A stretch of 64,000 bases of DNA from Coptis chinensis (GCA_015680905.1 CM027381.1:92405501-92469500); one strand, 5' to 3'; counted from the first letter of the stretch, positions 1 through 12,132 are shown. Made by a program: numbers and translations. Notes: generated from the letters alone by a model not told the origin.

Positions 1-489
1 TATTCACATACTCTACTCTAAAGAAAATTTCATTTTTTTGGGATTTAGTAATATGTAATTTATTTTAATCAATTTCTTTAAGTTGGCCCACTTTAAATTC
101 ATTCTTAAAGATATATGTCTGCATAAATATTAAGCATCAATATGACTATCACAAGTACAAATGCTATAGAAATATAAAGTTGATCTCAACTCACATAACT
201 TTCTATGAATACATACCTTTGTGTACGCTATATCCTGCTTTTTCACATTAGTGTTAAGAAACAACCTTATCTTGCTTCATTGGTGGTTAAAATTCTTATG
301 TTGAGTAGTTATTACCCTACATAAAAAGATAGTTACAAATATGATACAAATGACACATCAAACAATGGAATTTAGAAACACTGAACAGGACCGACTTTAA
401 GCTTATAAAGAAGACCAGCCTGTCCTTATACAGACAAAAATCTAGACAAAAAGAAGGCCGAAGTAAAGCGAGAAAGTAAACATAAAAAA
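1..489. other. AT-rich stretch, no gene seen
   Basis: No conserved reading frame, RNA gene or terminal repeat could be recognised. The stretch lies downstream (in minus-strand sense) of the palmitoyltransferase remnant, and the 3' exons expected there were not found. Confidence 0.5.
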
Positions 490-1354
490 ATTCGAGTTTA
501 CCACCACACTAGCTAAAATAGGCCGAGAGAACCCAACACCAAGCCTCTCCGGTTATATGATGCTCGGTAGCTCTTTTATCAAGAAAAATCACCGCACCAG
601 ATCGCAATTCCAACCCCGCACTCAACCATGAACCGAGAAAAGAAGTCACCGCTCAATTTTAGCTACAATACAAGCCTCAAGAAGTTATAGGAAAGTAAAG
701 CATCAAACCTATGTTACTCACCCAAAGAAGACTAAATGCCAATAGAGACACAAATGTGATGTAATTTTTCCTCCCAACGCAATTATTCAACCACTGCACA
801 AAACACAGGGATTTTGCATTTTTCATCAAATTCCAACAAGAAAATGATATACATCGGATAGGTGGTAGAGAAAGGCAAGCATAAGAGGTTTTGCCAAATA
901 ATAGTCTGATAATTGTATACCATCTCTTAAACACTGAATACCAGAGCATGGACCAAATAAAGAGAGTGAAACTCCACCTCCACCGCCTCAGTTAACTTAA
1001 CTGCTTGAGCACCTTCATAATTTCCACCAAGTTAATTTTTATTTTTTTGTGGTAAATATCCAAGTGCATTATCTCAACATTTTAACATTGTTCACTTTAG
1101 AGATTACTTCCTGTATCTTATTAACCACTCAGAGTCAACTTAATGCCATACATAATATGTGTCTATTTGAGTGTGTGTGTAACAATCTTATTCATTGATT
1201 TTGACAAAGGAGATCTTAATTTGACCTGTAGCATTGGTTTTCACCCTACAGGCAGCAAGTTCCAGTAATTAAGGTGATTACATACCCGACAATGATGATC
1301 AAATCCATCAACACATTTGTCACAACTTCTGCAATGTTTGCTGAACTTGTGCAC
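490..1354 (-). pseudogene. DHHC protein S-acyltransferase (PAT) remnant
   Basis: DHHC enzymes transfer palmitate to protein cysteines at membranes. Three minus-strand exon pieces are readable in the right order. Exon 1286-1354 encodes the cysteine-rich core, [17 protein letters not shown], with an AG acceptor and GT donor. Exon 722-793 encodes WLNNCVGRKNYITF plus the start of a membrane helix, again with canonical splice sites. Around 490-626 the phrases ECGVGIAI and DKRATEHHITG follow, but in shifted frames. This order matches the plant PAT group with the motif ...DHHCRWLNNCVGRKNY. The catalytic DHHC itself is intact. The N-terminal exons, remaining membrane segments and C-terminus are absent and the last exon is frame-shifted, so it is a broken fragment. 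Seen: motifs and splice sites. Known: DHHC chemistry. Inferred: the piece is dead. Confidence 0.85.
1057..1110 (+). repeat. 54-bp direct repeat, copy A (copy B at 2360-2413)
   Basis: A 54-bp stretch beginning TATCCAAGTGCATTATC recurs almost unchanged 1.3 kb downstream, just before the CACTA element. The flanks differ, so it is a local duplication or a dispersed repeat piece. Confidence 0.85.
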
Positions 1355-1674
1355 CTGCAAAAATAACAAAGTTACTACCATGTATAAATTATATCAATAT
1401 GGTGTCTACAACCCATCACCGGCAATCTCCAAAATTGACCAACTCTTACGATAAGTTTATAAAGATCAAACACACTGATCAATGGTAAGTATCCTGACCA
1501 AATTAGCTTTTGACTCATTTTCAGAGGTCCCCAACTAAGGCAATGAAAGGATTCAAGAAAATGAGTCACGTGACCCCCTCAACTTATAGTCGTGAAGGTA
1601 AATTAGTTTTTCTCATATCCCTATGCCCCTTCCCCATGTATAAGCTCAAACTTGAAGACCTTCAAGAACAACTC

Positions 1675-1935
1675 CCTAAACTCTTGCCAGTGGAGCATTG
1701 GCCATGGCCAAAACATTTACTCTGAAGTTGTTTTAATCATGAAGAAACGTGGTTAAAATGTTATGAGCCACAGATTGTTTTGTTAACCGTATTTAGTAAA
1801 TAATCTCCACGAAAAATAAAAGTACAAAAAGATAGCAAACAAGGTTATCATGGGAAACGGATCTCAAGATCACCTATCCCCTAGCTTTTGAACCCGTTAT
1901 CCCTCACAGGCTAACATTATTAGAAACTTAGATAT
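1675..1935 (+). repeat. 261-bp direct repeat, copy A (copy B at 12988-13247)
   Basis: The stretch from CCTAAACTCTTGCC to GAAACTTAGATAT recurs at 12988-13247 with only a few differences. The two copies flank the CACTA element at a distance. Copy B stops exactly where the cellulose synthase exon begins. No terminal inverted repeat or coding potential was seen, so the repeat class is unknown. Confidence 0.88.
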
Positions 1936-2461
1936 ATAAGGAAGCGATCACGGAGCACCACATTGTGTGTGTTTCGGTATTGAGGAGGTTGAACTGTAAT
2001 AAACTTAAGGCAAAAAAACTGAAAGATGCTTTGCACAATTATTTTTTCTCTTATTTTTTTATCCATAAAAAGAATTGAATTGATATATGTCTAAAAACAG
2101 TGCAGCAACACCTAAAGAATTAGTAACTAGGACCAGACCCAGACACAAACACTCTTATATGGAAGAACGACCCCCCACCCACAAACCATGCATAAAGCAG
2201 CAAAGGAACAACAAGCAAAAAGATAGATAGCTTCAAACATTTTCGTATTTTTTAGGAATTGATACATAGTAATAATAACAAAAAGCACTGTTACATTGGA
2301 GCAAAGCGGCAGCGGTACTGTGAAACCAACCACAATTCTCACCGTCCACTGCACAACAGTATCCAAGTGCATTATCTCAACATTTTAACATTGTTCACTT
2401 TAGAGATTACTTCATGATTCTTATTATGACTACATTAGGTCTCCCTATCAATTCCAACATA

Positions 2462-2800
2462 CACTACACCATAAAAGGTGTTTACTAACGGTTATATTCG
2501 TTATTTATATTTTTATTAACGGTTATATCCGTTAGCTCTGGGGCGTCACTGTCACTTAGGCCAATTTTAGTAACGGATATAACCGTTACTGATTAATAAT
2601 TTTAGTAACGGTTATATCCGTTACTAAAATTCTTTGTAACAAATAGCCAACTGTTGATGGCCCAATTAAATGTTATTTCTAATGGATATATCCATTAGTA
2701 ATGGATGTGCTATTTACTAACTATTGTTTGTAATGGAAATAACCGTTAGTAAACTACAGCCACTAAAAAAAAATCCTGGGTCAAATAATGTAACAAATAT
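2462..2800. repeat. CACTA left end: 10-bp TIR and subterminal repeats
   Basis: After the 10-bp terminal repeat, about seven copies of an 18-bp, nearly palindromic motif follow between 2488 and 2800 in both orientations (TAACGGTTATATCCGTTA and variants with TAATGG). In CACTA elements such subterminal motifs are the transposase binding sites. Confidence 0.85.
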
Positions 2801-3879
2801 ATCCATTACTAACTTTTAGTCCAAGAAAAAAAAAAATTCTTCCCTGCAAACTTTTAGTCAAATTTTTTCCACCCTGCAAATCTAATTCTTCCACATCTGA
2901 CTATTCCATCTCATATAAATATCTACACAACAACTCAAACAACAAATGAATAACAAGAAAAACCAATAACCAATTAGACTTTATTGAAATAAAACCACCA
3001 ATCCAAATCTCAATTTACATAGAAAGAAACAAAGCCTCCAATCCAAATAACAATTTATATTGAAACAAAAACAAAGTCTCACAATGAGTTTTCCTACTTC
3101 CTTCCTTGATTCATTTCTACCATATACAGATAGACATATATTGACAAACCTAACAAGCACATGGTTCTCATTGTCTACTTGAACAAAAATGTTTCCTAGC
3201 CATAGCACAGAAGCCAGCATAGCAATGTACTCTCTTGATCATCTTTACAAAGTCAAACAGTATCTAACGCCTCCTGATCAAATGAAGGAAACAAAAACCA
3301 TAAGCTATGTTGCCATTATCTTTAGATATATATTATAGTTGTACCCTCTTGGCTCTATTTTTTGAGCATTCACAGAGTCTCCAATATTTGTTAAATTCTT
3401 TGGCTAATTACGAAAAAGTAAGAGACTAATATGGAAAAATTAGATAATTTGAGCACTCACATCGACACCAGTTTTTTCTAAACTCTATTACTAATTACAA
3501 AAAAATATAATATATAGAAGGAAACAATCTCATCTAGAATTTCACAAACGAAAAAAAATAGGACACAAAAAAACTAAATTGCTAAAAACAATAGCTTCCA
3601 CCCTAAAACTCTTACCCAACAAAGAATAGTTTTCACACTAATCTTAGGTGAAATTTAACATAACAAAGTTTCTTTCTAGAAAAAGATAATGAAATATCAA
3701 AGGAAAAAATGAATTGAGTTGCTTGAACATTTATTTTCTACATTTGTTAACCTCACATGTGACTGACAAAAATGAAAAAATAAAAGTCAACTAATCATAA
3801 AATAAGTAACTGTGTACACTAAAAGCTAAGTGTACACCTAAAACTAAGCGGACAACATGAAACTAAGTGTACACCCAAT
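2801..3879. other. CACTA interior, no gene seen
   Basis: AT-rich DNA between the left subterminal repeats and the minisatellite. No protein similarity was recognised. The Helitron 5' terminus expected before the minisatellite, by comparison with the copy at 41460-46144, was not found here. Confidence 0.5.
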
Positions 3880-6720
3880 ACTATATGAAACTAAACTCAA
3901 CGAACAATTAATGGGAAACCGAAAACTGGATGCAAATGCATCGAACTAATCTCAAATAATATTTAATGGAAAATCGAAAACTTGATACAAATGAAAACAC
4001 TAACTAATCTTAAAAAGTAATTAATGGGAAAATAGACTATGGATACAACTGCATTAAACTAACCTTAAAGAATAATTAACGGGAAATCAAAACTTGGATG
4101 CAAATACATCGAATTAACATAAAAAAATAATTGTCGGAAAATCGAAAACTGGTTGGAAATGCATTGAAGTAACCCTCAATGATTAAATTAATGGGAATCG
4201 GAAACTAGATGCAACTGCATTGAACTAACATCAAAGAAAAAGTAACTATAAATTGGGAACATGATGCAAATGCGTAGAACTAATCTTAAATAATAATTAA
4301 TGGAAATCGAAAACCGGATGCAACTGCATTGAACTAATCTCAAAAAATAAACTAGATGCAAATGCATTGAACTAACCTTAAGAAATAATTAACGGAAAAT
4401 CGAAAACTGGATGCAAATTCATTGAACTAACCTCAAACAATAATTAACGGGAAATCGGAAACTATATGCAAATGCAACCTTATCGAATAATAAACAAAAA
4501 ATAAAAAACTGGATGCAAATGCATTAAAAAAATCTCAAAGAATAATTAACGGGAAATCAAATATTGGATGCAAATGCATTGAACTGACCTCCAAGAACAA
4601 TTAATAGGAAATTAGATGTAAATGCATTGAACTAACCTCAAAAAATAAATAAAGGGAAATCGAAAACTAAATGCAACTCCATTGAACTAACATAAAAAAA
4701 TAAATAACAGAATTGAAAATCAGAAACTGGATGCAAATGCATTGAACTAACCTCAAAACATAGTTGTGTTATATGTTGTGGGAATGTCTCAATAAATATA
4801 GTTTTGCATTTAAAATAGTGTTTATCTTATCTATTTTTGTATGATTGGGAACGCCTTGCTATTCAAGTAGCTTCAATGAACTTCGCATTATTAGGCAATC
4901 TCACAAAACTTCAATCAAACTTCTATTATTAAACAACAAAATGAAGTTGAAGGGTTTTATCAAGGGCGAGTTCTGTTTTTTTAAATGGATAGCGGGGTTT
5001 TCACGTTATAAGAAATTTGGATGAGTGATCAATATAATAGTTATGTATATATAGTTGTATATATTTTTCAGAATAATTAATATAACATCACACATTCGTA
5101 GATAATCTTTGAAGATCCTATATAGTGAGTCATGTATAAATTAAAGAATAATTAACGGGAAATCGGGAACTGGATAATTTTTTATGACGATCCCACATAG
5201 TAAATGAAACATAATTTATTTTTATGTCCTGTTTGAAGTTGGTATTATACACCACATTGGATAATTAAAAGAAAATCGGAAACTGGATTCAAATACATTG
5301 AACTGAGCTTAAAGAGTAATTAATAGGAAATCAGAAACTTTATGCAAATACAATAAACCAAACTCAAAAAGTAATTAACTCAAAATCGAAAACGGATGTA
5401 CCTCATTAAACTAACGTCGAGAATAACTAGAGAAAATTATAAATTGGATGCAAATCCTTTAAAAATATTTAACGGGAAATTGGAAACGGTATGCAAATAC
5501 ATCAAACAAACTTCAAATAATAATTAATGGAAAATCGGAAACTGGATGCAAATGCATTGAACTAATCTCAACAAATAATTAATAGAAAATCAAAAACTGA
5601 ATGCAACTACGTTGAACTAACCTCATAGAATAATTGGCGGGAAATCGGAAATTAGATGCAAATGCATTAATCATTGAAATAACCTTAAAGAATAGTTAAC
5701 AAAAAATCAGAAACCGGATGTAATTGCATCGAACTAACCTCAAAGCATAAATAATCAAAAACTAGATGCAGATATATTGAACTAACCTCAAAGAGTTATT
5801 AACGGGAAGTCATAAACTGTATGCAAATATAATAAACTAATCTCAAAGACTAATTAACGAAACATCGAAAAATAGATGCAACTGTACTGAACTAATCTCA
5901 ATAAATAATTAATGGAAAATCATAAATTTGATGCAACTACATTGAACCTAAAAAAATAATTAACGGGAAATAAAAACTTGATGCAAATGCATTGAACTAA
6001 CCTCAAAGAACAATTAACTAGAAATCGAAAATTGGATGCAACTACATTGAGCTAACCTCAAAAAATAATTAACGAAAAATCAGAAACTGGATGCAACTAC
6101 ATTAAACTAAAATAAGAGATTAACTAATGGTAAATCATAAATTGGATGCAATATCTTGAAGAATATTTAACGGAAAATCAGAAATTTGATACAAATGTAT
6201 TGAAATAACTTCAAAGAATAATTAACAAGAAATCAGAAATCAGATGGGTCAAACTAACTTCAAAGCATAAATAACCATAAATTTGAAGCTAGATGCAAAT
6301 GCATTGAACATCGAAACTAACCTCTAAAAATAATTAACTGGAAATCAGAAATTGGATGTAGATGTATTGAACTAATCTGAAAGAGTAATTAACGAGAAAT
6401 TAGAACCTGGATGGAAATGCAATGAACTAATCTAAAAAACTAATTAACGAAATATCAAAAATTGGATGCAACTGCACTAAATTAACCTTAATGAATAACT
6501 AACGAGAATTCATAAACTTGATGCAACTGCACTAAATTAACCTCAAAGAATAATTAACGAAAAATCAGAAACTTGATGCAATTGCATTGAACTAACCTCA
6601 AAGAATAATTAATCGAAACCGGAAACTAGATGTAATAACTACATTGAACTAACCTCAATGAATAATTAATAGAAAATTGAAAACTTGATGTAAATGCATT
6701 GAACTAACCTCAAAACATAG
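3880..6720 (+). repeat. Minisatellite, about 55-bp unit (array 1)
   Basis: Dozens of degenerate units of about 55 bp each contain GGATGCAAATGCATTGAACT, then a CCTCAAAGAATAATTAAC-like part, then GGGAAATCGGAAACT. Units drift by substitutions and small indels, and the array is interrupted at about 4740-5160 by a unique block. The reverse complement of the same unit makes the array at 42650-45540. Confidence 0.9.
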
Positions 6721-7078
6721 TTCTATTATTTGTAGGGGGAATATAATGTCTCGACAAGTATAGTTTTGCATTTTAAATTGTGTTTATCATAATTCTTTTA
6801 TTATGATTGAGAGTGTCTTGCTATTCAAGTAGTTTCAATATCATCTTCGCCACATTGAACATTCTCATCAAACTTCAATTATTAAACCTAACAACTAAAA
6901 GAAGTTGATAGGTTTTATCAAGGTTTGGTGTTTCTTTTTATTGAGAGTGGTACAAGAAATTTGAATGAGTGATTAATATAATTTTCATATACATCTCATA
7001 GCTCTGCATAATTGCTAATATTTTTTAAAATAATTTAATATAACGACACCTCGTTCGTAGGACGGGTTCGAAAACTAG
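3880..7078 (+). mobile_element. Helitron 3' portion nested in the CACTA element
   Basis: The right end reads a short GC-rich imperfect hairpin (about 7049-7066), then TTCGAAAACTAG, followed by T at 7079. This fits a Helitron 3' terminus (hairpin, CTRR, insertion 5' to T). The layout is minisatellite array, a unique block of roughly 390 bp (about 4740-5130), a second array, the same block again (about 6700-7078), then CTAG. The complete Helitron at 41460-46144 has the same array-block-array-block order in reverse orientation, so the two belong to one family. A 5' TC end was not found, and this copy appears cut at its left side. No Rep/helicase is encoded. Confidence 0.72.
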
Positions 7079-7079
7079 T

Positions 7080-8278
7080 TAATAACTAATAGCAAAAGAG
7101 CTATAAACCTAATAATAGATATAAGTAGTATTAGTATACTTTACAAGTATAATGTTTAACTTTGAGTTACCACATAAGCAGATGGAATCATTCAGTCAAG
7201 TGGCCTATGTTTCTGTAAGAATATTTTTGTCTTCCTTTAGTTGGAGCTTTTGCCAAATGGACCCATTGACTTGATCCTATAATCTTCACTTTGAAATTGA
7301 AGAAAAAACAACCAAAAATAGTAGTTGTAAACCAACCAAAAATAGTGCATACCCTTCAAAAATAATATTGTTGCCTTGGTCAAGTATGTTGGGGTTCAAG
7401 ATTTAAAAGGTGGGCAGACCTGAATAACATAGAACACGAGGAATAAACTACCTTTTTAAGATAAAGCCTACAACAATGGCCAAATGCGAGATGATGCCAT
7501 TAACGATATTGACACGTCAAGCTTGCTGGCCAAAAGGTACATGTTTAATACATGCATGAGCTGATTATTCTTACTGAAGTGCAAGTGATGCAATTAAAAC
7601 GAACGTAAGCCCAGTGTATTGTCCACATTGTTGTAATGTTGGTCTAAGACACAAGACAAATAAATAAGATACACTACTGCCACTACTTAAAAAATGGAAA
7701 ACAATTCAAAGTCATTTGTATGTAAATCTGGATTTAAAACCAAAGAATGGTTGCAAGCATTTGTTAACAAACTTAAGTACTCAATAACATAAAGTTATAT
7801 CCACTTCACAAGTAGCATAGTTAAAAGACAAATTTTGGAACCTACCTTAGTTTTGCATTGCATATTACAATTGCAAGGATCAAAAACAGAATTGAGGCAG
7901 CATAATGGAATAAGGCTACTCGTTGTGAGCCTAAAAAATATGGGGAAAAAATGAAACAAAATACACTTGATTAGTACAAAAGTCAAGGCAAACAAGCAAT
8001 GAAACTTAGAAGTAGTTACTCGCCTCATATCGTAATCTCAGGAAAAAGGGACAATTGCTTCTTGCCTATTCTTTGTGGGGCTCACTTGGATAAATTCCTG
8101 AATTCCATCAGCATCATCTTAAGGAAACAAAATTCTCACTACAATGACTTGTAAAATAATTGAAAAAAACTATCAAAGTATTTACTCATACCGTAAGAAA
8201 CAGGAGAAGTGGGAGAGTTTTCTGAGATTTTGTGGAAAACTTTCCACTATTTCAAATAGATAATCCTTGAATTAAAAT
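7080..8278. other. CACTA interior, no gene assigned
   Basis: Reading both strands gave no family I could name. Some minus-strand pieces near 8050-8130 might be eroded coding DNA, but no motif supports this. Confidence 0.4.
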
Positions 8279-8442
8279 TCTTCCCTTTCGCCCAAATAAT
8301 CTCCAATCATGGTTTGATTAAGCCCATTAGTGTCTTTCATAAACAAAGCAACTTCTTCTGGAGAACCGCTGATTTTCCTCAAACTTATGAGAAAGTTAAT
8401 GCCCTTGGAAGGTTTTCGATTGAATAGTGAAATGCCCTTTTG
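8279..8442 (-). pseudogene. Sec7-domain ARF-GEF (BIG type) fragment
   Basis: On the minus strand about 54 residues read as the start of a Sec7 domain: KGISLFNRKPSKGINFL, then SGSPEEVALFMKDTNGLN and IGDYLGERE. Sec7 domains catalyse GDP-GTP exchange on ARF GTPases and drive vesicle budding; the wording matches the BIG subgroup of large plant ARF-GEFs. The similarity starts just after an in-frame stop and ends soon after the GERE motif, so most of the roughly 190-residue domain, including the catalytic glutamate loop, is missing. It lies inside the CACTA element, about 1.4 kb from the Tudor-SN block and on the same strand. Seen: motif string. Inferred: captured, dead fragment. Confidence 0.8.
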
Positions 8443-9794
8443 CATTTAAACCATGACACTGTCACCGCTGCTCATCACCAAAAGTAAGAAAGAGCCGAAC
8501 CCCAAATAAAAAACATTACAGCAATACGAAAAGAATGCAGAAACAATCAAGTAATGAGACAGATGGCGTAAGGAAGATCAACAAGGACGAACTGAGATCA
8601 TTCATAAAAATCATATGCAATTCAGCTCCCAGCACCTCACATAAGCTAGATAAGAATAAAGAGACCTAGTAAAATATAGATGAATAAAAAGAAGAATGCC
8701 AAAAGGGTACTCATGTTTCTTTTAGGTAAGAATTTTACATGATTAGTCAACTATTACATAACAATGTTTCCATATATTGTTTTGTCTTCCCATTCCACAC
8801 TATTATATTTAAAACATGGAATCCTGAACTTTTTCAGTAAACATATAGGAAAATGACAATAAAGCATGGAAGCCCATACTCTTAATGACATTAAGACCAC
8901 CAAATCTAAAAAAATTGTGAAATCTGTTCTAGACAAATCAACTATTACTAGGAGAATAGTTGCATGAGCTAGATAAGAGACTTAGTTTAACCTTTGAGCA
9001 ATCGAGAAACAATAATCATTTTTAGGGCCTGAAAACAATCATTTCTAAAGAAAGAGAAAGGGCTCATAATATTATCAAAATGTGTACATGTTTCAGTGGC
9101 ACAAAATTTATCTCTGTGGGTGGAAGGGCCTGTAAATAAATAAACACAACATTTAAGTAGAATGTAGAAGAATTATAGCCATGAAGACATGTGCTAAGCA
9201 ATATGATACTCTTACAAACACATACCACCAATCAAAAAATATAGTTAGAGAAGTATAAGGGCATTTATACTGCAAAAGGAAATTCCCTTTATGCGTGTAT
9301 GACTAAGCAGCTATCTGGCATCCTTGGAACTTAAAACCACCAATAAGCTAATTATCAGTTCAAGTGTTACTATTAGTATATGGATTCAGTGATCTTTCAC
9401 CCCCATTTCCAACCCAGGAACCCCCCATGTAAGAGCTTGAAATCAAGATCACTTGGAAGAACCGCTAGAAGCATCCAATGATTTCAGCTTATATTCACTC
9501 ATCAGTCTGGACCAAAACACGAAATTCCAATTGAAATGGCAGGAAAGCCATGATAACAAATTAAATATTTTGCCGTGGACGCATTTTATTAAGAAAGGGA
9601 TTCTTTTTATCCAAAGTAACTAAGAAGTCCATTTTCATTAACATATGGCGCCACAGTAGTAGATAATGTGAAACATTCTCAACCAAATGCAAATAAAAAA
9701 AAACTACATTTCCCTTGTCGTCTTTGTTGTTTAAGCTGTCAAAAAGAATAAAAAAAAGAACTATAATTCTGTAGTTGATGTGGGAACTGAAATG
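8443..9794. other. CACTA interior between captured pieces, no gene seen
   Basis: No recognisable coding sequence on either strand. The stretch may hold captured intron or spacer DNA. Confidence 0.4.
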
Positions 9795-11386
9795 TGCTTT
9801 CTTATCATTGCTCGGTTCCAGGAATTATCTGCACTAGATTGGGCAAGGACAATATCACCCTTCTTGGGATTAAAAACATCAATGATGAATGCCTTGCGGG
9901 TTAAGTGAAGCGAAGTTCTTTCTTTGGATGGAAGCCACTTTCTGGTCCTCAACTGTTTGGACATAGAACTTACCGCTTCCAAGAACTTCTGTAACTACAA
10001 CCTGGATGAGAAATTTTAGACATGTTAATTACTCTAATAGAAAAAACGCAAAAAAAAATATAAATAATGTACTATTTTTACTAGGCACCTTGAGAACTTC
10101 CTTCTGCCTGCTTTCAACAGCTTTGGACCATTGACTACTTCCTGCCCTTCAACATAGTTCTCCCATATCTGAAAAAAATAAAGATTACTCATAGGAGATG
10201 GAAAGTTCAATGCAAAATCAAAGAAAGCTACCAAATGCATTTACTGCGTGATCTAAGTCACTTTAGAACCAAATTTCTAGTTAACAATGCCTATTAACTA
10301 TACAGTTAATATGAAGTCATTAACATACAATTACATATTAGACAAAGTTGGGCTATGTTTTTCTTGCTTGCATAGGTAACTGTATTTTCTGTTTTAGAAC
10401 TTAAAAAACAAATAAATAAACAAATCACCCAAATAAAATTTCTTCTTCTTTTTAGAGAATATCAAGAATCCCCAACAGATTTGAATCTGGATCAATTAGA
10501 CAATTCTATTGAAGCTTCAAAGGTTTTGCATATAGCTAGGAGGGCATCATAATAGTTTGAATGTTCATCAAAATCCCGGTGCCTGATGACAGCCCCAAAG
10601 CCACGAGAAACCACCAGCTCAGCAATGTTTCCACTTGGTGTTTGGCTGCTTGATGCAGATGGAGTAGGAGTTGATTCATCAGCCTCAACTTTGGATGGAG
10701 AGACCAAGAAGACGGATCCAAAGTCCATAACTCTAGAATCAGCTAATCCAGGTACAGGTACATCACCCATGCTGACTTTTCTAGAATATTCCATTGAAAC
10801 GTTTACCTTAAATATGCAAATCAATATGAAAGAAAGTAAAAAAAAAAAAAAAAAACATGTACACCGAAACTAAACAGTTAATAGTGGAATTTTAGATGGA
10901 GAAAATAGTAGCATACCTGGCGGCCTATAAGGCGTGTCCGTAGGAACTCCCTTGCTTCACAAGCATAAGGAGCAGGCTTTTCATCTCTACGAGGATTACC
11001 CATCTTGGGAGACCTTATACTTGAGAGATTCACTTTCGCCCGTTACGCTAATGGACTACCATATGGGGCGAAGATCATCGAAACAATGATGCGGTCTCCA
11101 CTTACAACTTCCACCACCTGTAAACCAAAAGATATAAACAGGGACAAGAAGTATAAGCAGTAATATAGGATGCACATACGTCTTGTTAAAGGCAATACTT
11201 GAAAAATTCACTTGCCTTTCCAATAAAGTTTTAGTCGTGAATTGCTTTAGAATTTGTGGTGGGTGGAACATAGTTTGTCCAATATTTTAGCCGGTCCTTC
11301 TTTGCTTGAAGTTCAGCAGTCTTTAGCTTCCGTCTTGCCTCCTCTTCCATCATATTTGCACTCCAATACAAGTATTTAGCCAGCCC
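9795..11386 (-). pseudogene. TSN1: Captured Tudor-SN nuclease (TSN1) fragment with introns
   Basis: Tudor-SN joins staphylococcal-nuclease-like domains to a Tudor domain and acts in RNA stability and stress granules. Five minus-strand exon pieces are collinear with it. 11216-11386 encodes GLAKY...WSANMMEEEAR and WTNYVPPTTNSKAIHD. 10917-11117 encodes VVEVVSGD and SPKMGNPRRDEKPAPYA. About 10538-10806 encodes MEYSRKV, DSRVMDFGSVFL and ELVVSRGFG. About 10080-10165 encodes IWENYVEGQEVVNG. About 9795-10001 encodes VVVTEVLGSGKFYVQ and, in another frame, GDIVLAQSSADNSWNRAM. Most junctions keep AG/GT sites; the first uses GC-AG. Damage includes an in-frame TAA after AIHD, another TAA in the second exon, and frameshifts in the last two. 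Coding between the third and fourth pieces is missing. The block covers the SN4-to-Tudor part only. It sits inside the CACTA element, hence DNA-level capture. Confidence 0.92.
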
Positions 11387-11949
11387 CTACATGTTGAGGA
11401 TGCTATGAATAGATCAGCACACAATCAATTAGTATTTTCCAGTAAATTCTCAATCAAATCATGCATACATGCTACTAATTTGAGCAACAATCAACAGTCA
11501 ACTGAACGGTATTCTCTAAACATGAAGTCTGTTGAGTATTTCAGTATTAATTTCTATTTAATACTGAAATTAGCTCGAAACAGTAACAAGGATCTCTATT
11601 AGAAAAAGAAAAACAAGGATTTCATTATATTTTCTCATTAGTGCAAAAACATGTTTACAAACAACCAAGAGGAATGAGATAGAGAGAGAGAGAGATAACC
11701 AGCAAAAAAACAACCTTTTTAAATCGAGAATCTATTAAGAGATTGACCTGGTTCGTCGAGAACCTAGTGAAGAGAAATTGGAGAAGTTAGGGTTCTTCAG
11801 AGAGAGGTTTTTTTTTTGGTTTTCTGTCGTACGAAAAAAGAGGCGAAATTAGAATTCCCTTTTTTCTAAGTGTTAGCCGAAAAAAAGAAGAAAAAAGAAG
11901 GGGGAAATGTGACCGCCTTAACAAATTTGCCAGTTTGCATATTTGTTTC
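11387..11949. other. CACTA interior, right side, no gene seen
   Basis: Contains a short GA repeat near 11682-11696 and purine-rich DNA. No TSN exon upstream of the captured block was recognised. Confidence 0.4.
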
Positions 11950-12129
11950 CTTTCTAACGGATATAAATATTAGCATATCCCAACATAACCGTGAAAACAT
12001 TATTAAATATTAATTTAAGATTTTAAGCAACACTTGTAGTAGTAAGTAACGGATAATAACTCAGTAACAGTTATATCCGTTACTTATTGAAAATTTGCAT
12101 TGTTACAAAATAGCTATTCTGGTGTAGTG
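11950..12129. repeat. CACTA right end: subterminal repeats and 10-bp TIR
   Basis: At least three degenerate copies of the TAACGG...CCGTTA motif precede the terminal TGGTGTAGTG. The inner sequence differs from the left end beyond the first 10 bp, apart from scattered matches. Confidence 0.85.
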
Positions 12130-12132
12130 ATA

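Larger units (their letters stand above)
2462..12129. mobile_element. CACTA (En/Spm) DNA transposon, 9.67 kb, carrying captured gene pieces
   Basis: The ends are CACTACACCA (2462-2471) and TGGTGTAGTG (12120-12129), the hallmark termini of plant CACTA elements. They are flanked by a perfect 3-bp target duplication ATA (2459-2461 and 12130-12132), as expected for this superfamily. Both ends carry short subterminal repeats around TAACGGTTATATCCGTTA. No CACTA transposase or TNPD-like protein could be read inside, so the copy is non-autonomous and would need transposase in trans. Its cargo is a Helitron 3' part with a minisatellite (3880-7078), a Sec7-domain fragment (8279-8442) and a multi-exon Tudor-SN block (9795-11386). 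Introns are kept in the Tudor-SN block, so capture was at DNA level. Boundaries are seen directly; non-autonomy is inferred from absence. Confidence 0.9.

Noticed and set aside
3880-6720. CRISPR-like spaced repeats
   Set aside because: The units are contiguous, degenerate minisatellite copies without unique spacers, in plant DNA, and belong to a Helitron family.
8050-8130. Possible further Sec7 or TSN coding piece on the minus strand
   Set aside because: The translation (DGIQEFIQV...) did not match a conserved position in either protein well enough.
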